Assembly (NCBI GenBank): GCA_951812925.1
Contig: OX638372.1
Location: 51,053,722-51,117,721 of the forward strand
DNA from: Calliopum simillimum
Lineage: Eukaryota > Arthropoda > Insecta > Diptera > Lauxaniidae
Length of the DNA stretch: 64,000 bases
Reading direction: 5' to 3'
Shown here: in pieces, positions 1 through 11,141 of the stretch
Layout of the letters: each line of letters opens with the position of its first letter
Position numbering within the stretch: the stretch's first letter is position 1
Translations under genes and position numbers: made by a program
The notes under the pieces: model-generated
The model's database searches: none
The model's input: the letters and a program-made list of their open reading frames with translations, nothing else
Told to the model about the DNA's origin: nothing

Positions 1-1600
1 TATACAGTCAGACCTTAATAAGTAAAATATCAAAATGAGTAAAATTCAGTAGAGTGGAATTTTATTTTTTATATTGATTTTTTTTTAATTTCCCAATTTA
101 ATTTTTTCATTCAAATAAAGAATAAAAATGGAGAGATATAGTAATTTTCCAAAAGAAATCGATTTCTATCGCAAGCGTTAGGCTGACCATTTTTTATTTT
201 TTATAAAGACGTTGCCACAAAAAAGACAGGACATTTTAAGCAATTTATTTATGGTATATGTCATGTGTAGGCATGACTGTATTACTTATTTAATCAAATT
301 TACATATATTGTTTCTTAAAATCAAAACAAAGCGGCAAAAAGTATTTTCGCGATAATTTTGGAAATTGCCAGAAAACATAATAAAAAAATCTTATAAAAA
401 ATGTAATAATCAGAATTAACACTGTTTAAAATTTTAATGCACCAATACTTAAACCATTGCGAATATACATGAATGTATCATAAAAGAAAAACATCAGGAA
501 ATCATTAAGAAATATAAACGAAAAATTAAAAAAATTTCGAAAATCTGTGATGTAAATATGAACCCAGGGTATGGAATGATAACGATAAATATCGAAAACA
601 TCAAAAATTCTACAAAATTAAGGAAAAACTTTTAAAACAACACGACTAATATTGAAAAACAGAGTAGAATCAAAACAGTTAAATGGTATCGATTAAGTAA
701 TATCGAAAAGCTTAAGAGTTGAAAACTAACGAAAGAGAAAACATCTACGATGTCGATAAAAATCCAGAAGTCAGGTCTTAAAAGCAAAAAAATGTTATGA
801 AATAAGAATTTTACCGCATCATATTTTGACACAAGCAAAAATTATATTGTATTATCAATTTTAACTTGAATTGTTATTCCAAAGATGTTGGTAAAACAGT
901 TTTTTTTTAATAATACTTATATCAATTAATTTATTGCCGATTTAAAGAACACTTTATCTTTGAACTACTCAAATTTTTTCAAATACAAATTAACAAAAAA
1001 GTTTTTTTATTTAGTAGATAGTGAAAAAAGTGTGTCAATGCCAAAAGCATCGAGCGTTGACATTTACTGCTAAAAGTCCGCTTTTTTATATTCTTAGCTT
1101 AACGTAGAGAATCATTATGATATACTTAAAGTATCATGCTAAAATAGCATAAAATGAATTAAGTGAAAAAAATAATTATTATTTTTGTATCAGGTTGAAA
1201 TTTTTTATAAGTGTGTATCAAAAAAATAAAAATAGTTTTTATTTTATCAATCAAAATTATTCATCATCTAAGTATGTTTTCAATACAAATTTTAACGATA
1301 ATGATCAACTTTGCTTAACAAAAAAATTTTTTTTTGGGATATTGGTATTTTCGGATAGCTAGGGAGCTAACGAACTCAAAAATACCAAAATAAAAAACAA
1401 AATTTATTTTTTTTTGTCTTTTAACTGCTTTTGCGACTCATTTATTACTTCATTTTTTTTTCTAAAAAATTATCGTTATTTTTGCATTTATATCTAGAAT
1501 ACCCAGACAATATCTTTGATTTTTATATGATTATTTTTTATTCGAAAATAATCGCTTCTTTTGATTTTTTTTTTACAAATAATACCAAATACTGATTACT
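1..1600. other. AT-rich intergenic DNA with repeat debris
   Basis: I see no credible gene here. Positions 590-840 carry a degenerate run of AATATCGAAAA / CATCAAAAAT-like units, which read as the reverse complement of the minisatellite at 12170-13090. Positions 1325-1435 carry a piece ending in GGATATTGGTATTTTCGGAT and a later TTTTAACTGCTTTTG. This piece recurs at 49240-49270 and 49660-49760, so it is a dispersed repeat. The rest is A/T homopolymer-rich sequence. Confidence 0.6.
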
Positions 1601-1603
1601 GAC

Positions 1604-2854
1604 ATATCGAGCCCTAACCGCAACAGTAGCGTATGCGACATTTTTTCGCAATTTTTTTTTTTTTCGATGCAAATATGCTGTAAAATGTCGTTCACATCTA
1701 TATGCCAAATATTAAAACTGAATTATATATATTTACAAAGATATCGCACTTTCAATTATATCTTAATTATATCGTTTTTTTGTTGACCGCAAAAATAACA
1801 TAACCACCTCAAAAACCAGAGGAGGAGGCATGGCAGGTATGGAAAAGTACATATTTTCTTCTTCACTGTCACCTTTTTAGTCGGTATAGCCATATTCGTC
1901 TGTCTGGATGGGTATTTGTATGTCCGTGAAAATATTTTTCAAATTTTATTCTAACTTTTCACAAATTGGAAATCATGCAAGATATATACGTAGCAATTCT
2001 AAGGCTAGATTCGGATTCAACATCAAAATTAACATAAAAAATGATTTGCCTGGTTTTCGTCTGTTGCTAATTTTATAAAAAAACGCGAAAGTTAATTTTT
2101 TTTACCAAAAAAATTTCATAAAAATTGTTAAAAATACAATACCTCGTTAACGCGATTAGTTAAAATTTTCAAAAATACTATTTTTGAATCTACAAATAAA
2201 CCGAAAACTAACTGCATACCCAGTTTTTAGTTCTTTTTTGTCAAACTTTTTTGTTTGACACAGAAACAATGTAAAGACCATTTGGTAACCGAACTTCGAC
2301 CCGGAAAATCAATTAGCTCGATTTTTAAAAAAAACTTTTTCTGTATAGTTGCATCCCTGTGAACAACTTTGCATAAAAAAGCCTGGAGTGGGACTACATC
2401 ATAGTAAAACCAAAATCAAATGAGGTGTGTGTGATATTTTGTAAGTTTTTGATACTAAATAGTACTGTAAGTTAACAATATTACAGTCAATCTGACCATT
2501 TTTGTGGATTGGTACAATTTCAACCGTTCAAATTGTTTACAAATTTCTTTCTGTGAATTAAATAAATGTATTCTTCAGAGGTAAAACAATGTAATTTCAA
2601 AAAACGTATGCGACACATTTGAATTTCAATCTTCGCCTAGAGTGATAGCGAAAATATCGTATGCGCCATAAATGAGTAAAATAGGGACAAAATCAATTTA
2701 AAAACGAGTCTCTTATTTATATGAGGTCTAATATAGACTACACTTAAAGTTTTAAAAAATCCGCCATGCATGTTCGAAAAAAAATGAAAAAAAATCTCTC
2801 CTGTAAAATTTGCTTTATGTCGCATACGCTACTGTTGCGGTTAGGGCTCGATAT
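1604..2854. mobile_element. DNA-transposon-like element with perfect 38-bp terminal inverted repeats
   Basis: The 38 bases at 1604-1641 (starting ATATCGAGCCCTAACC) are the exact reverse complement of 2817-2854. The interior is about 1.25 kb with no usable ORF, so the element is non-autonomous. The GTATGCGACA part of the end is repeated near 2607 and, diverged, near 2655. If TA is the target duplication, the ends are TCGAGCCC...GGGCTCGA flanked by TA, as in Tc1/mariner-type elements; that assignment is inference. A second repeat (1800-1930) lies inside, so the interior is composite. Confidence 0.75.
1800..1930 (+). repeat. Copy of a dispersed fly repeat (AGTACATATTTTC / CCGTCTGTCTGG type)
   Basis: The stretch GGCAGGTATGGAAAAGTACA, followed by a CACTGTCACC-like segment and TCGTCTGTCTGGATGGG, matches in order the segment at 43845-43935 (GGCAGATATAGAAAAGTATA ... 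CCGTCTGTCTGGCTGGG). From memory, similar AGTATATATATTCTTGATCA / CCATGTCCGTCTGTC blocks are widespread in fly genomes. This copy is diverged and nested in the element at 1604-2854. Confidence 0.55.
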
Positions 2855-2859
2855 AATAA

Positions 2860-3690
2860 TTTAAATCAATAATTCCAAATCATAATCAATAGAATCGCTC
2901 AAATCGCTGACCTTCAAAATTTTAAGGGTCAACACGAGCCATCAGGAAGGACAAAAAAAAAAAAAAACGTATGAAAAAATTTGATGATGCAATAGTTGAA
3001 AAAATTTCACATTCATTCCAAAAATAATTTTATGTATTTTTTAAAGACTGTTAGTTTTTCAAATTATAATATAAAAAGCGCATACAGTTTTGTGTAGATA
3101 TATGGACGGTTCGCCAGGAGTATTAATAAAATAAAGAAAGAACATGATTGATATTATTACATATTAACAATCGATTTTTTGTAGATCAATATAAAAAAAT
3201 AAGAAATTTTTGGTAAAAAACAAATTTTACAAACAAAAAAAATTTTTATTAATGTTGCCTCAACTTTATATCCGCAGAATTTTGGGAAATTACTGAAATT
3301 GCCTCTGAAAATCTGATGGCGTCAAAACTGACCTCAAAAATCTTCGAAATGAGTCGAACGTTATCTCAAATCTTGATTCAAGGTACAAATACATAGGTCT
3401 TGTTCACGACCTAACTTTCAGACTGAACGAGGATTTAACTTTTTTGAACAGGTGGAGCTTCGTGGATATCAGCGTAGACCAAAAGTGAGCCAATATTGGC
3501 TCCCCTACAACAAACACAATATTTCAATATTTTAAAAATTTCTTGGAATTACAACACCCATGAAAAATTGTTTTTGTTCTTTTTTTTTTTGCTACGCAGC
3601 CAACATAAAACAACAACAACATTAGTCAACATCCATTACTCTGCATCAACTTTGGGTTCGATTCTTGAGTGTATAAAAAAAAAAAAACAA
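2860..3690. other. Intergenic, no gene seen
   Basis: AT-rich sequence with short homopolymers and no long repeat that I can pair with another part of the window. The short ORF at 3496-3702 is low-complexity and unsupported. Confidence 0.5.
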
Positions 3691-3695
3691 TTAAA

Positions 3696-4735
3696 CAATT
3701 GAGGAGTGGCCGTATCAAAGGTGCTAAGAACCATATTATGTACCAAAAAAATCCGTTATTTAATCGATATCATTCATCAATTCAACAAGTAAGCTTTCAT
3801 GAAAACGGAAAACAATTTGAATCATTTCTAATGTTAATGTGCTGCGATTCAAAAAGCCGCAGATTTTTTAGTAGGAAATATTTCTTATAAAAAAAATAAA
3901 CATTTATGTTGATAGTCAAGCAGCTCTTAAAGCACTTAAAAGCAACACTATTAATTCTAAAACGGTATCAAACTGTTACGAATCTTTGCAAAGCCTGAGC
4001 AATAATAACTCAGTACGATTACTGTGGGTTCCTGGTCACTGCAACATTGTGGGAAAGGACTGACGAGCTTGCTAAACAAGGTGTGCAGTTACTCAATGAT
4101 CCCTTGTTTGTAGAGGTACCACTTAAGTTCCACTATACGCAAAAGACTAAGCAACTAGAAATTTTAGCGGAAAATAGACGGCTAAACAACACAAAAAACA
4201 AAACGGCCAAAAAATGCTGGCCCTCTTACAATAATAACAAAACTACATATGTACTCTCTCTTAGCAAAATTAATTGCAGACTGTTGATTGGTGTTACAAC
4301 TGGACACTGCCTGATTGGACACCATGCATACAGGATGGGATTAATATCAAATAACTGGTGAAGAAACTGTTCCGAACCTGTTGAGGAAGAAACGGTAGAG
4401 CACGTCTTGTGCTATTGCCCGCCGCTAACCAGACGCAGAATGGCAACTCTTGGGCAGGCTTTGTTCGGCTCCATAAATGAGATAGCTGGAATAGCATTAT
4501 CGAAACTAATGAATTTCGCCTTAAAAACTGGAACCTTCGATATAGATGAAAATCATGAAGCCAGAACACTGCTATTCTCCTAACTGATGGGAGTTTTGTG
4601 ATAACGCTATGGACCTAGTTGGTCTAAGTGAGGTTTTTGCTTACGCAATTACCGCCACCCTAACCTAACCTTATGTTAACCCCGTTCGTATTACTTTTGC
4701 CTTATAGCATCTTTTGTACGGCCACTCACAAATTG
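3696..4735. mobile_element. MITE of the CAATTGAGGAGTGGCC family, split by a retrotransposon insertion
   Basis: The left part (3696-3837) begins CAATTGAGGAGTGGCCGTA and follows the order of the intact copy at 37826-38093, including a GTTATTT segment, a CATGAAAACGGAAAA segment and TTTCTAA. The right part (4680-4735) resumes with ACTTTTGCC and ends in the complementary terminus GTACGGCCACTCACAAATTG. The two parts are separated by the non-LTR fragment at 3838-4672. Joined, the MITE is about 200 bp, against about 268 bp for the intact copy. Confidence 0.75.
3838..4672 (+). pseudogene. 5'-truncated non-LTR retrotransposon: RNase H domain and Cys-rich C terminus
   Basis: Read across frame breaks, 3890-4075 gives an RNase H core: IYVDSQAALKAL, then VRLLWVPGHCNIVG, then (frame changed) TDELAKQG. 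The D of VDS, the H of PGH and the D of DELA are the usual RNase H positions. Downstream, 4358-4430 gives a Cys/His tail (RNCSEPVEEETVEHVLCYCPP), where TGA at 4358-4360 replaces the expected first Cys codon. This order (RNase H, then CCHC-like tail) fits I/LOA-type non-LTR elements with a pol RNase H; the exact clade is inference. It is flanked by a 7-bp duplication ATGTTAA (3831-3837 and 4673-4679). The 3' tail ends in CCTAACCTAACCTT rather than poly(A). Frameshifts near 3885 and 4060 and the stop make it dead. Confidence 0.85.
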
Positions 4736-4800
4736 TTCATGGGAGTTGTTATTCCGAGAAGCTTTGAAAGTTATTGAAATATGCATTGTGTTTGCTGCAG

Positions 4801-5142
4801 ATGAGCCAAAAAAGACAACAAAAACAGTTTTTCAGGAGTGTTGAAGTTCCGAAAAATTTGAAAAATTTTGAAATAATGTTCGTTGTAAACGATTCTAAAT
4901 TCTACGCTGACTGCGCTTGGCTCAGTGATTTTCAAACGCTGACTCTCTTGGTTTATAGCAAACTGGACTCCCTATCCTTTCATAAGGTTCTTAAAGCTTT
5001 CAATAATGTGCACTGTATGGTTACGGAATCCGCCCTTTTGATCACATTTCTGAAAATATCCGAAGCGTACTGGGCTGCAGTCTGTCTGAATTCATATTTT
5101 TGCATAAGCTTATTTATTCAATTCAATTTAGCCAATCGATAA
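4801..5142 (+). CDS. Uncharacterised 113-aa ORF
   Basis: Beginning at ATG 4801, an open frame runs to TAA at 5140-5142. The N terminus is basic (MSQKRQQKQFFRS), the middle contains the mixed-composition stretch DSKFYADCAWLSDFQTLTLL, and the C terminus is hydrophobic. Its base composition is less AT-biased than the flanks, and AATAAA lies at 5181-5186, 39 nt after the stop. The ATG directly follows TTTGCTGCAG, which could be a splice acceptor, so this may be a terminal exon. I recognise no domain. It could also be a fragment of an unrecognised mobile element or a chance ORF. Confidence 0.3.
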   Translation: MSQKRQQKQFFRSVEVPKNLKNFEIMFVVNDSKFYADCAWLSDFQTLTLLVYSKLDSLSFHKVLKAFNNVHCMVTESALLITFLKISEAYWAAVCLNSYFCISLFIQFNLANR

Positions 5143-5524
5143 GATCACATCAGCTTATCTTTCCCATGTTCAACTATCATAATAAATAGTATCAGATTTA
5201 TTCATTAACACCACTTGGATGCATAAACTGAAAACAAGTAAATAAACAAATTGGTTTAAAGTGTTCCACAGACATATTGTTTGAAAAATATCACTAGAGG
5301 TCATCAATGGCAAGAAGTGGCCAGATCTTAAAAATACTGTACAAAAATATAATTCCTAATAATTTTTTTTTTTTGCCAGAACACACCTCTCCTGAACGAA
5401 CTTTTAGGTTTATGAAAATGTCTACGAAATCTAACAATGGGGTACTTTTCTGTCATGCTGATACTTCAATATTGCGTTTAAACGAAAATCGGATCAGCTA
5501 GTATTCGCGAAATATTGCAAAAAT

Positions 5525-5840
5525 ACATATCCCATACAAAATTAAAAAAAAAAACAGAACAAACAAACATAAAAATATATACATATATTTAATGTATTTT
5601 GCAATGCTGAATCCGAATCTGCTGTATCTCATACCGTTTTTGAGATACCTTAGCCTGAACAAGGAATAACGTTACAAATAGTTATTTTTTCCTTGTTCAG
5701 GCTAAGATATCTCAAAAATGGTATGAGATACAGCAATTCGAAGGACAGATTCGGATTCAAGATTGCAAAATACATTAAATATATGTATATATTTTTATGT
5801 TTGTTTGTTCTGTTTTTTTTTAATTTTGTGTGGGATATGT
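5525..5840. repeat. Near-perfect 316-bp palindrome
   Basis: The left arm (5525-5675) runs ACATATCCCATACAAAATTA ... TGAATCCGAATCTG ... ACCTTAGCCTGAACAAGGAA. The right arm (about 5688-5840) is its reverse complement with a few mismatches. The spacer is about 15 nt. The apparent ORFs on both strands are mirror images of this structure and not genes. The arms carry the GCTGAATCCGAATCTG motif found in several other repeats of the window. It is a hairpin-forming foldback or MITE; I could not define a target duplication. Confidence 0.8.
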
Positions 5841-5879
5841 GGTGGAAGAAAAAAGTAGTGTTCATACCACCAGATAACC

Positions 5880-6780
5880 ATTAATTTTAAAAATACGTGA
5901 AGGTAATAGTGGATACGGTGAGTTAAGTATGTACAGACATTTTTTAAGATGCTAAGGAATCTATTCGGTAAAGTAAAGGTTACCCTCAGTAAACGAAATG
6001 TACCTCATTTTGGCGTTATTTTTTCTGTGGGTAACTCTGATATCTGATGCTATTAATATGTAGCTTGTGGGAAAAGGTCAGGTTTAGTGATTTTAATAGT
6101 CATAATAATAATATTTGCACTAATTTGGAAAAGTGCTCCTAAAGACAACAAACAATATTTTTGTTTTTAATTAAGCCTTTAACAAGAAGTAGTAAACAAT
6201 ACACATGTGATTTTTCCTTCAGTTATTTCCCTTCCAGCCACACCGTGCATACTTTTCGCATATATTACCTACAGGTCGTCAAGGCAATTAATTGTCTGTA
6301 TTTCAAAATTATAATTTTCTTTTTTTTTTGAAATCAAATTGGATAGACGCCATAGTGATAAGAACTCGATGTCCCGGACTTGAAGACATAAATGATTTTT
6401 TTTTTATTGTCCTGTTATCAGCATCAAACCTACATACATAATCTATATACCCACGCGTATATATGAACGTAAATGTTTATATTCTTTTTAGAAGATTCGA
6501 AATTCACTTGAGCGACCAATGTAAAATAGATAACAGGAGTGACACTTTGTTGCTAAAAAAAAAAGACTAAAACTTTTAATAAAAATGCTAAGCAACACCA
6601 ATACAATACAGCGATAAACGACACTTGAATGAAATACAATATCACTTGAGCAGCACATAGAGACAGAAAAGATAACCAACGTAGTCAGACCCTTGTTTTC
6701 GATGGGTCAGCTAAGAATTTCAAGTACTCATACAATTAATTAATTAGAAGTAGAAGTAGACCAATAAATTCTGCTCACAC
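5880..6780. other. Upstream intergenic region of the EcKL gene
   Basis: No ORF or repeat that I can pair within the window. It is the only obvious unique sequence immediately upstream of the kinase promoter, so any proximal enhancers would lie here. Confidence 0.45.
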
Positions 6781-6787
6781 AATTCGC

Positions 6788-6825
6788 TATATAAAGCGCG
6801 TTTCATTGTGAAACTTTTTTCATTC
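6788..6825 (+). promoter_or_regulatory. Core promoter of the EcKL gene (TATA box and initiator)
   Basis: TATATAAAG occupies 6788-6796. The initiator-like TCATTC is at 6820-6825, placing a probable start at A6822, 32 nt downstream of the T at 6790. The resulting 5' UTR would be about 101 nt. The spacing is typical of TATA/Inr promoters in flies. The exact start is inferred. Confidence 0.6.
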
Positions 6826-6922
6826 GGTTCCAATACGATTTAGCAGTATATACTTGTAATTTTGCAGAGATTTCGGATTTAATATAAACATATTTAATAA
6901 AAAATAAAAATAATTCAACAAC

Positions 6923-9900
6923 ATGAAGCTTGCAGAACCAACTGATCCACCACAGTATCTGAATAAGGAATTTTTCAAGGCGGCTCTTGAGGATGGTCTA
7001 CGCGATATGCGTGTAGATATCAAAAAGATCATCTTTGCTGAATCAAATGGTGGTGGTGAAAATTATTGCAGTAAAATATATCGTGCCAGGGCTTTATATC
7101 GTAGCAGCAAGCACCAATTGGATGAAGAACTGGCATTGATTGTTAAGAGCATTGCCATAACGCCGGCAACGCAATTTCTCGAGGATTTAGCTGTATATTT
7201 GCGTGAAAAAATTTTCTACTACGATGTTTTAGGACGTTTGGAAGTATTAATTGGTGACGGATCAAAGTTTGGCGCAAAGTGAGTAGAGATAAAATATACA
7301 ATAGAAATAGACGCCATTCGAAAAAAAGCTTAGAAAAAAATTAATTACTTTATCACTTTAAAAATTTATTCAGATCTGATTTACAGAAAACTTTATCATA
7401 TTTATTTGGGTAATTTTTCTCAGAAAGTGAAAAAATTTTCACATATGAGCTTAAAGGAAATTAATGTGCGTAAATACTTAGGATTCAAATAGTAGCGTCA
7501 TGTCAGTTATGATAACTCAATAATCATGATATATTTTTACGAGTGCCATTGGTTTTTGTATGAACAACACGATAAACTATTTTTGGATTTTAGTTGTCTA
7601 TATACTGCATAGCAATTTGTGCTATTGTTATGATGTTTTATGTTAGGTCCAATATTTTTTAAAGCTTTTCTATGTATGTGATACACCAGTCTTCAGACTT
7701 AAGCCACTTAAAAATTTAAAACTATATAGCAATATTTGAAATCATATTTCGCGTAACGAGTTTTGTACTGGGGTGGGTTGCTTTTTTGTTCATTCTTTCA
7801 AAATATTATTTGAGACTATTCGTTTTTTTTTAAGTTTTTCTAGAACTTTTGATTATTTTTCAATTTATTGGCTTTCTATCAAAACGTACGAGTAGGTAGT
7901 TGACTTAACTATCTGATACTGTTGAACTTTTAAGAACTTTTCGCTATTTTCAAAACTTCCAACCGTTCGGATTGAAATTGATTTGACATTATTAAAATTT
8001 CATTGATTTCTTGGTGTTTTTTGGAGACTATCCGATTCTGTTTAATTTTTATCGAATTTTACAATGTTTTTTGAGACTTTCGCTATTTTCAATACTTTCG
8101 AACCTCTCGAATTGAACTTGCTTTTTCGTTATTTTTGATACTTTCCTGCTATTCGGATTGAACTTGCTTCTGATATTTTAAAATTTCATTGACTGCTTGG
8201 TGCTTTTTGGAGACTGTCTGATACTGTTGTAGTTTTATCGAATTTAAATGTTTTTTGAGACTTTTTGCTATTTTCGAAACTTTCCAACCTTTCGAATTGA
8301 ACTTGCTTCTGATATTTTAAAATTTCATTGACTTCTTGGTGCTTTTTGGAGACTATCCGATAGACTTTTTTAAAGCTTTCATTTGATATTTTCCAACTAC
8401 TTTGATACTTTATGATATTGTTGGACTTTTATTGATTTTTCTATTTATCTCTTGAATTTAATAGACTTTTTCATGTTTACTAAAAAATTATTTTGTTTTA
8501 ATTTTTTATAATTTAATATAAATTTAAAAAAAAAAAAATAGTGAAAAAAATTGGTATTCTTGTTTAATAATTTTTTCTATAGTGTTTGATAATTTTTGCT
8601 ATGCAAATATAGAAATATTTTCTTCTAAGAAACTTTGAAATTTTTATAAAATTTTTAGGCAATTTTTAATATAAATGTAAAATGAATGAAGATTAACAGA
8701 AGTTCAGTAATTTTTTATAGATTTTCGCTACAAATATTATAGAACTTTTCTTTCCGTGTATATGTAGTATTCCATAATTTTTGGAATTAACTTTTTTAAT
8801 TATTTCGAACATTCGTATAATAATTTTCTTTTTAATTTCCAGATGCCTCTATACCACCACACAGCCCATGCAGACAATTGTTTTCGATGACCTAACACAG
8901 TACGGCTATAAATTGGCCAGCAGACAAAATGGACTCAATGAAGAACATTGCTGTATTATACTCAAAAAATTAGGAAAATTCCATGCAACTTCAATGGTGT
9001 TGGCGCAAAAAGTGAGTGATAACCTCAATTATACCATTTAATCTGAAATATAACACATAGTCATACACATTAATCGTAAAATTATTATGATACTTAAAAA
9101 ATTTACGAAAAAAATTCTAATCACTTTAGAGTTTTATGACCCAAGTCTAAAAGCTGCATATTATCTATAATCAAATTAATTTATTGTTGTCAATTCGAAA
9201 ATAAGTAATTTAACAACAAAGTATTCTTTTTGATGTTCAATTATTTAATTAATTTATATATCACTTTTGAAATGTTATTTCAGGACCCCTCAGTATGTGA
9301 ACAATTTACCACTGGCATGTTGGATGAGAATTATATACGCACCAATCAGCGTTTTATTGATTTTATGACACTCCAGCTGCACACACTCGCCAAACTGGTG
9401 GCCAAATGGCCTGGATATGAACAGATTGCAGAAAAACTACACAGACACTGTGACAATATAAAAGAGAACCTGGTACATACGGGACGTTCCATGCCTGGTG
9501 AACTAACCGTACTCAATCATGGCGATTTGTGGGTCAACAATTTCATGTATAAATATGATGATGAAAACCCAACAAAACCAATTGATGCAATATTCGTAAG
9601 TTTGTCAAATCTTAATGAAATTGTGAGGAGTAATAATTTCGATTTTTTTATTTTATTTCTATTTTGTTCTACCCCTATAGGTTGACTTCCAGAACAGTTT
9701 CTTTGGCAGTCCGGGTTGTGACATCAATTTCTTTTTGAATAGCAGCGTACAGCTTGATGTGCTCATAAATCGTCGTGAATTTTTAATCGAAACCTACTAT
9801 CAGTCTTTACGTGATGCCTTGGAACACATGCATTGCTCACATATTCCCACATTACATGACATTCAAGATGAAATTCATGCACGTGAGTTGTATGGTTTCT

Positions 9901-10100
9901 TCTCGTCTTATGCTTTTCTGCCAATGGTTGCTATGAAAAAAGAAGATTCCTATGATAACAGCATCGAAGCGATGACAAATACAGACTTTGCCAAAAAGAA
10001 GGTACAACTGATGTTCACCTCAAATCCACGTACCACAGAAACATTGCGCTATGCATTGCGCAGATTTGATCATTTGGGATTATTTGATAAAAATTATTAA
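6923..10100 (+). CDS. Ecdysteroid-kinase-like (EcKL / CHK-type) small-molecule kinase, four exons
   Basis: Exons 6923-7278, 8843-9011, 9284-9595 and 9681-10100 join in frame to 418 aa. All introns are GT-AG (GTGAGT, GTGAGT, GTAAGT donors) and the length is normal for insect EcKLs (PF02958). The N-terminal lobe has a Gly-rich loop NGGGENYCS (42-50) and ATP-binding lysine K75 in ALIVKSI. IVFDDL (131-136) takes the usual hinge ED/DDL place. The catalytic loop HGDLWVNN starts at H254, with probable base D256 and metal ligand N261, and DFQ (281-283) supplies the metal-binding Asp. All key residues are present, so it should be active. Known relatives phosphorylate ecdysteroids or take part in detoxification; the substrate here cannot be read. 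There is no signal peptide or membrane segment, so it is probably cytosolic. Start context CAAC-ATG. It is a lone copy here, though such genes often cluster. Confidence 0.93.
7279..8842 (+). other. Intron 1 of the EcKL gene, with tandem repeat
   Basis: The intron is 1,564 nt with GTGAGT donor and TTAATTTCCAG acceptor. Positions 7970-8370 hold a degenerate tandem repeat. Blocks beginning CTTGCTTCTGATATTTT occur at 8163 and 8302 (period 139), with a more diverged earlier block near 7979. Each block contains TTCTTGGTGCTTTTTGGAGA and TTTTTTGAGACTTT. The other two introns (9012-9283 and 9596-9680) contain nothing notable. Confidence 0.75.
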
Positions 10101-10169
10101 TTTATTGGGCTTTTTTAGATATATTGTATATACATATTTTATTTAATTTCTATTTATAAGTTTTAGTTT

Positions 10170-10193
10170 AATAAAATCTATTTAGTTAATAAA
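10170..10193 (+). terminator. Polyadenylation signals of the EcKL gene
   Basis: Two AATAAA hexamers lie at 10170-10175 and 10188-10193, 70-90 nt downstream of the stop codon. They suggest a 3' UTR of about 100-115 nt. Confidence 0.65.
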
Positions 10194-10209
10194 TGAATTG
10201 TCTGATTTA

Positions 10210-11133
10210 TTTTTTTAGAATTTTTCGTTTACTTTTATGGTATAAAGCTGACATATCTATTCTTCATCTGAGCTGCTGTCACTGCGTTGTGGGAGCTGAC
10301 AAAATTTTCCCCATCGACTAAAAGTTTAAATTGCGTCTGCTGAATTTTTTATATATTTTCTTACAGATATATTATCCGAAAGGTGGCTCATCATTGAATT
10401 TTTTGAAGCAGTTCTTATAAAAAATAGTTTAAGGATAGTAAGGTACCGCAAATGTTGTTCTGTCAAAATGTGGGCTAGCTTGCATAAAAAATATAGCATA
10501 TATTGAAAGAAACATTTTGCAATTGGTAAAAAAAATAGGAAGACTTTGACTAGCGTGATTTATTCCTCCCCAAAAAACAAAGTTAACAATTTTGATGATC
10601 TGATAACAAAGAAGTTTCTTGAAAAATGACAAAAAAGGTTTTTCACAGGAATAAGAATAGCCCGACCAAATTTTTGCTTAGTGCCGAAGCGGGATTGGAT
10701 TATCACCAATTTTTTTTTAATGCCGCTTTAAAAGTAAATCCAATGAATCCAGGGATGCCAAACGAAGTTCAAAAGATCAATTATTGCTCGGCTTATGTGG
10801 AATGTAGCGCTGTTCTGCCTACACTAGACCACGTCACATTTCAATTCCTCATAATCTAAAAGTAACCCAAGTATCGTAAATTTAATGAGAAAATATATCT
10901 TTAACTACTTTATTCTACAAAGATTTAGACTTTTTTTTCTTATTATTTAAGGTATGTGGTCTAACAATGTTGCTGCACAGTGATCTAGAATTCTTTTATA
11001 GCCAGTCATGAGTCTTTCCTGATTATTTTTAATAAAAACAAGATATTCGATTTTATGTTTTTGAGGTCGCTGATTTCAAATCTGGGAAACATTTTTTCAA
11101 AGTCAATATGGCGGACAATTTTCTAAAAAATGA
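10210..11133. other. Intergenic; right part is a repeat flanking the hAT MITE
   Basis: 10210-10980 shows no gene; the ORFs at 10429-10632 and 10626-10859 have no recognisable features. 11040-11133 (GAGGTCGCTGATTTCAAATC ... ATGGCGGACAATTTTCT ... AAAAATGATTAT) matches units of the array at 13220-13760, which suggests that the DNA between (hAT MITE and Helitron) was inserted in or beside a larger array. Confidence 0.5.
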
Positions 11134-11141
11134 TTATCTAT

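Noticed and set aside
3640..3680. Third tRNA-like B box (GGGTTCGATTC) followed by an A-run
   Set aside because: No A box at a suitable distance upstream and no T-arm pairing.
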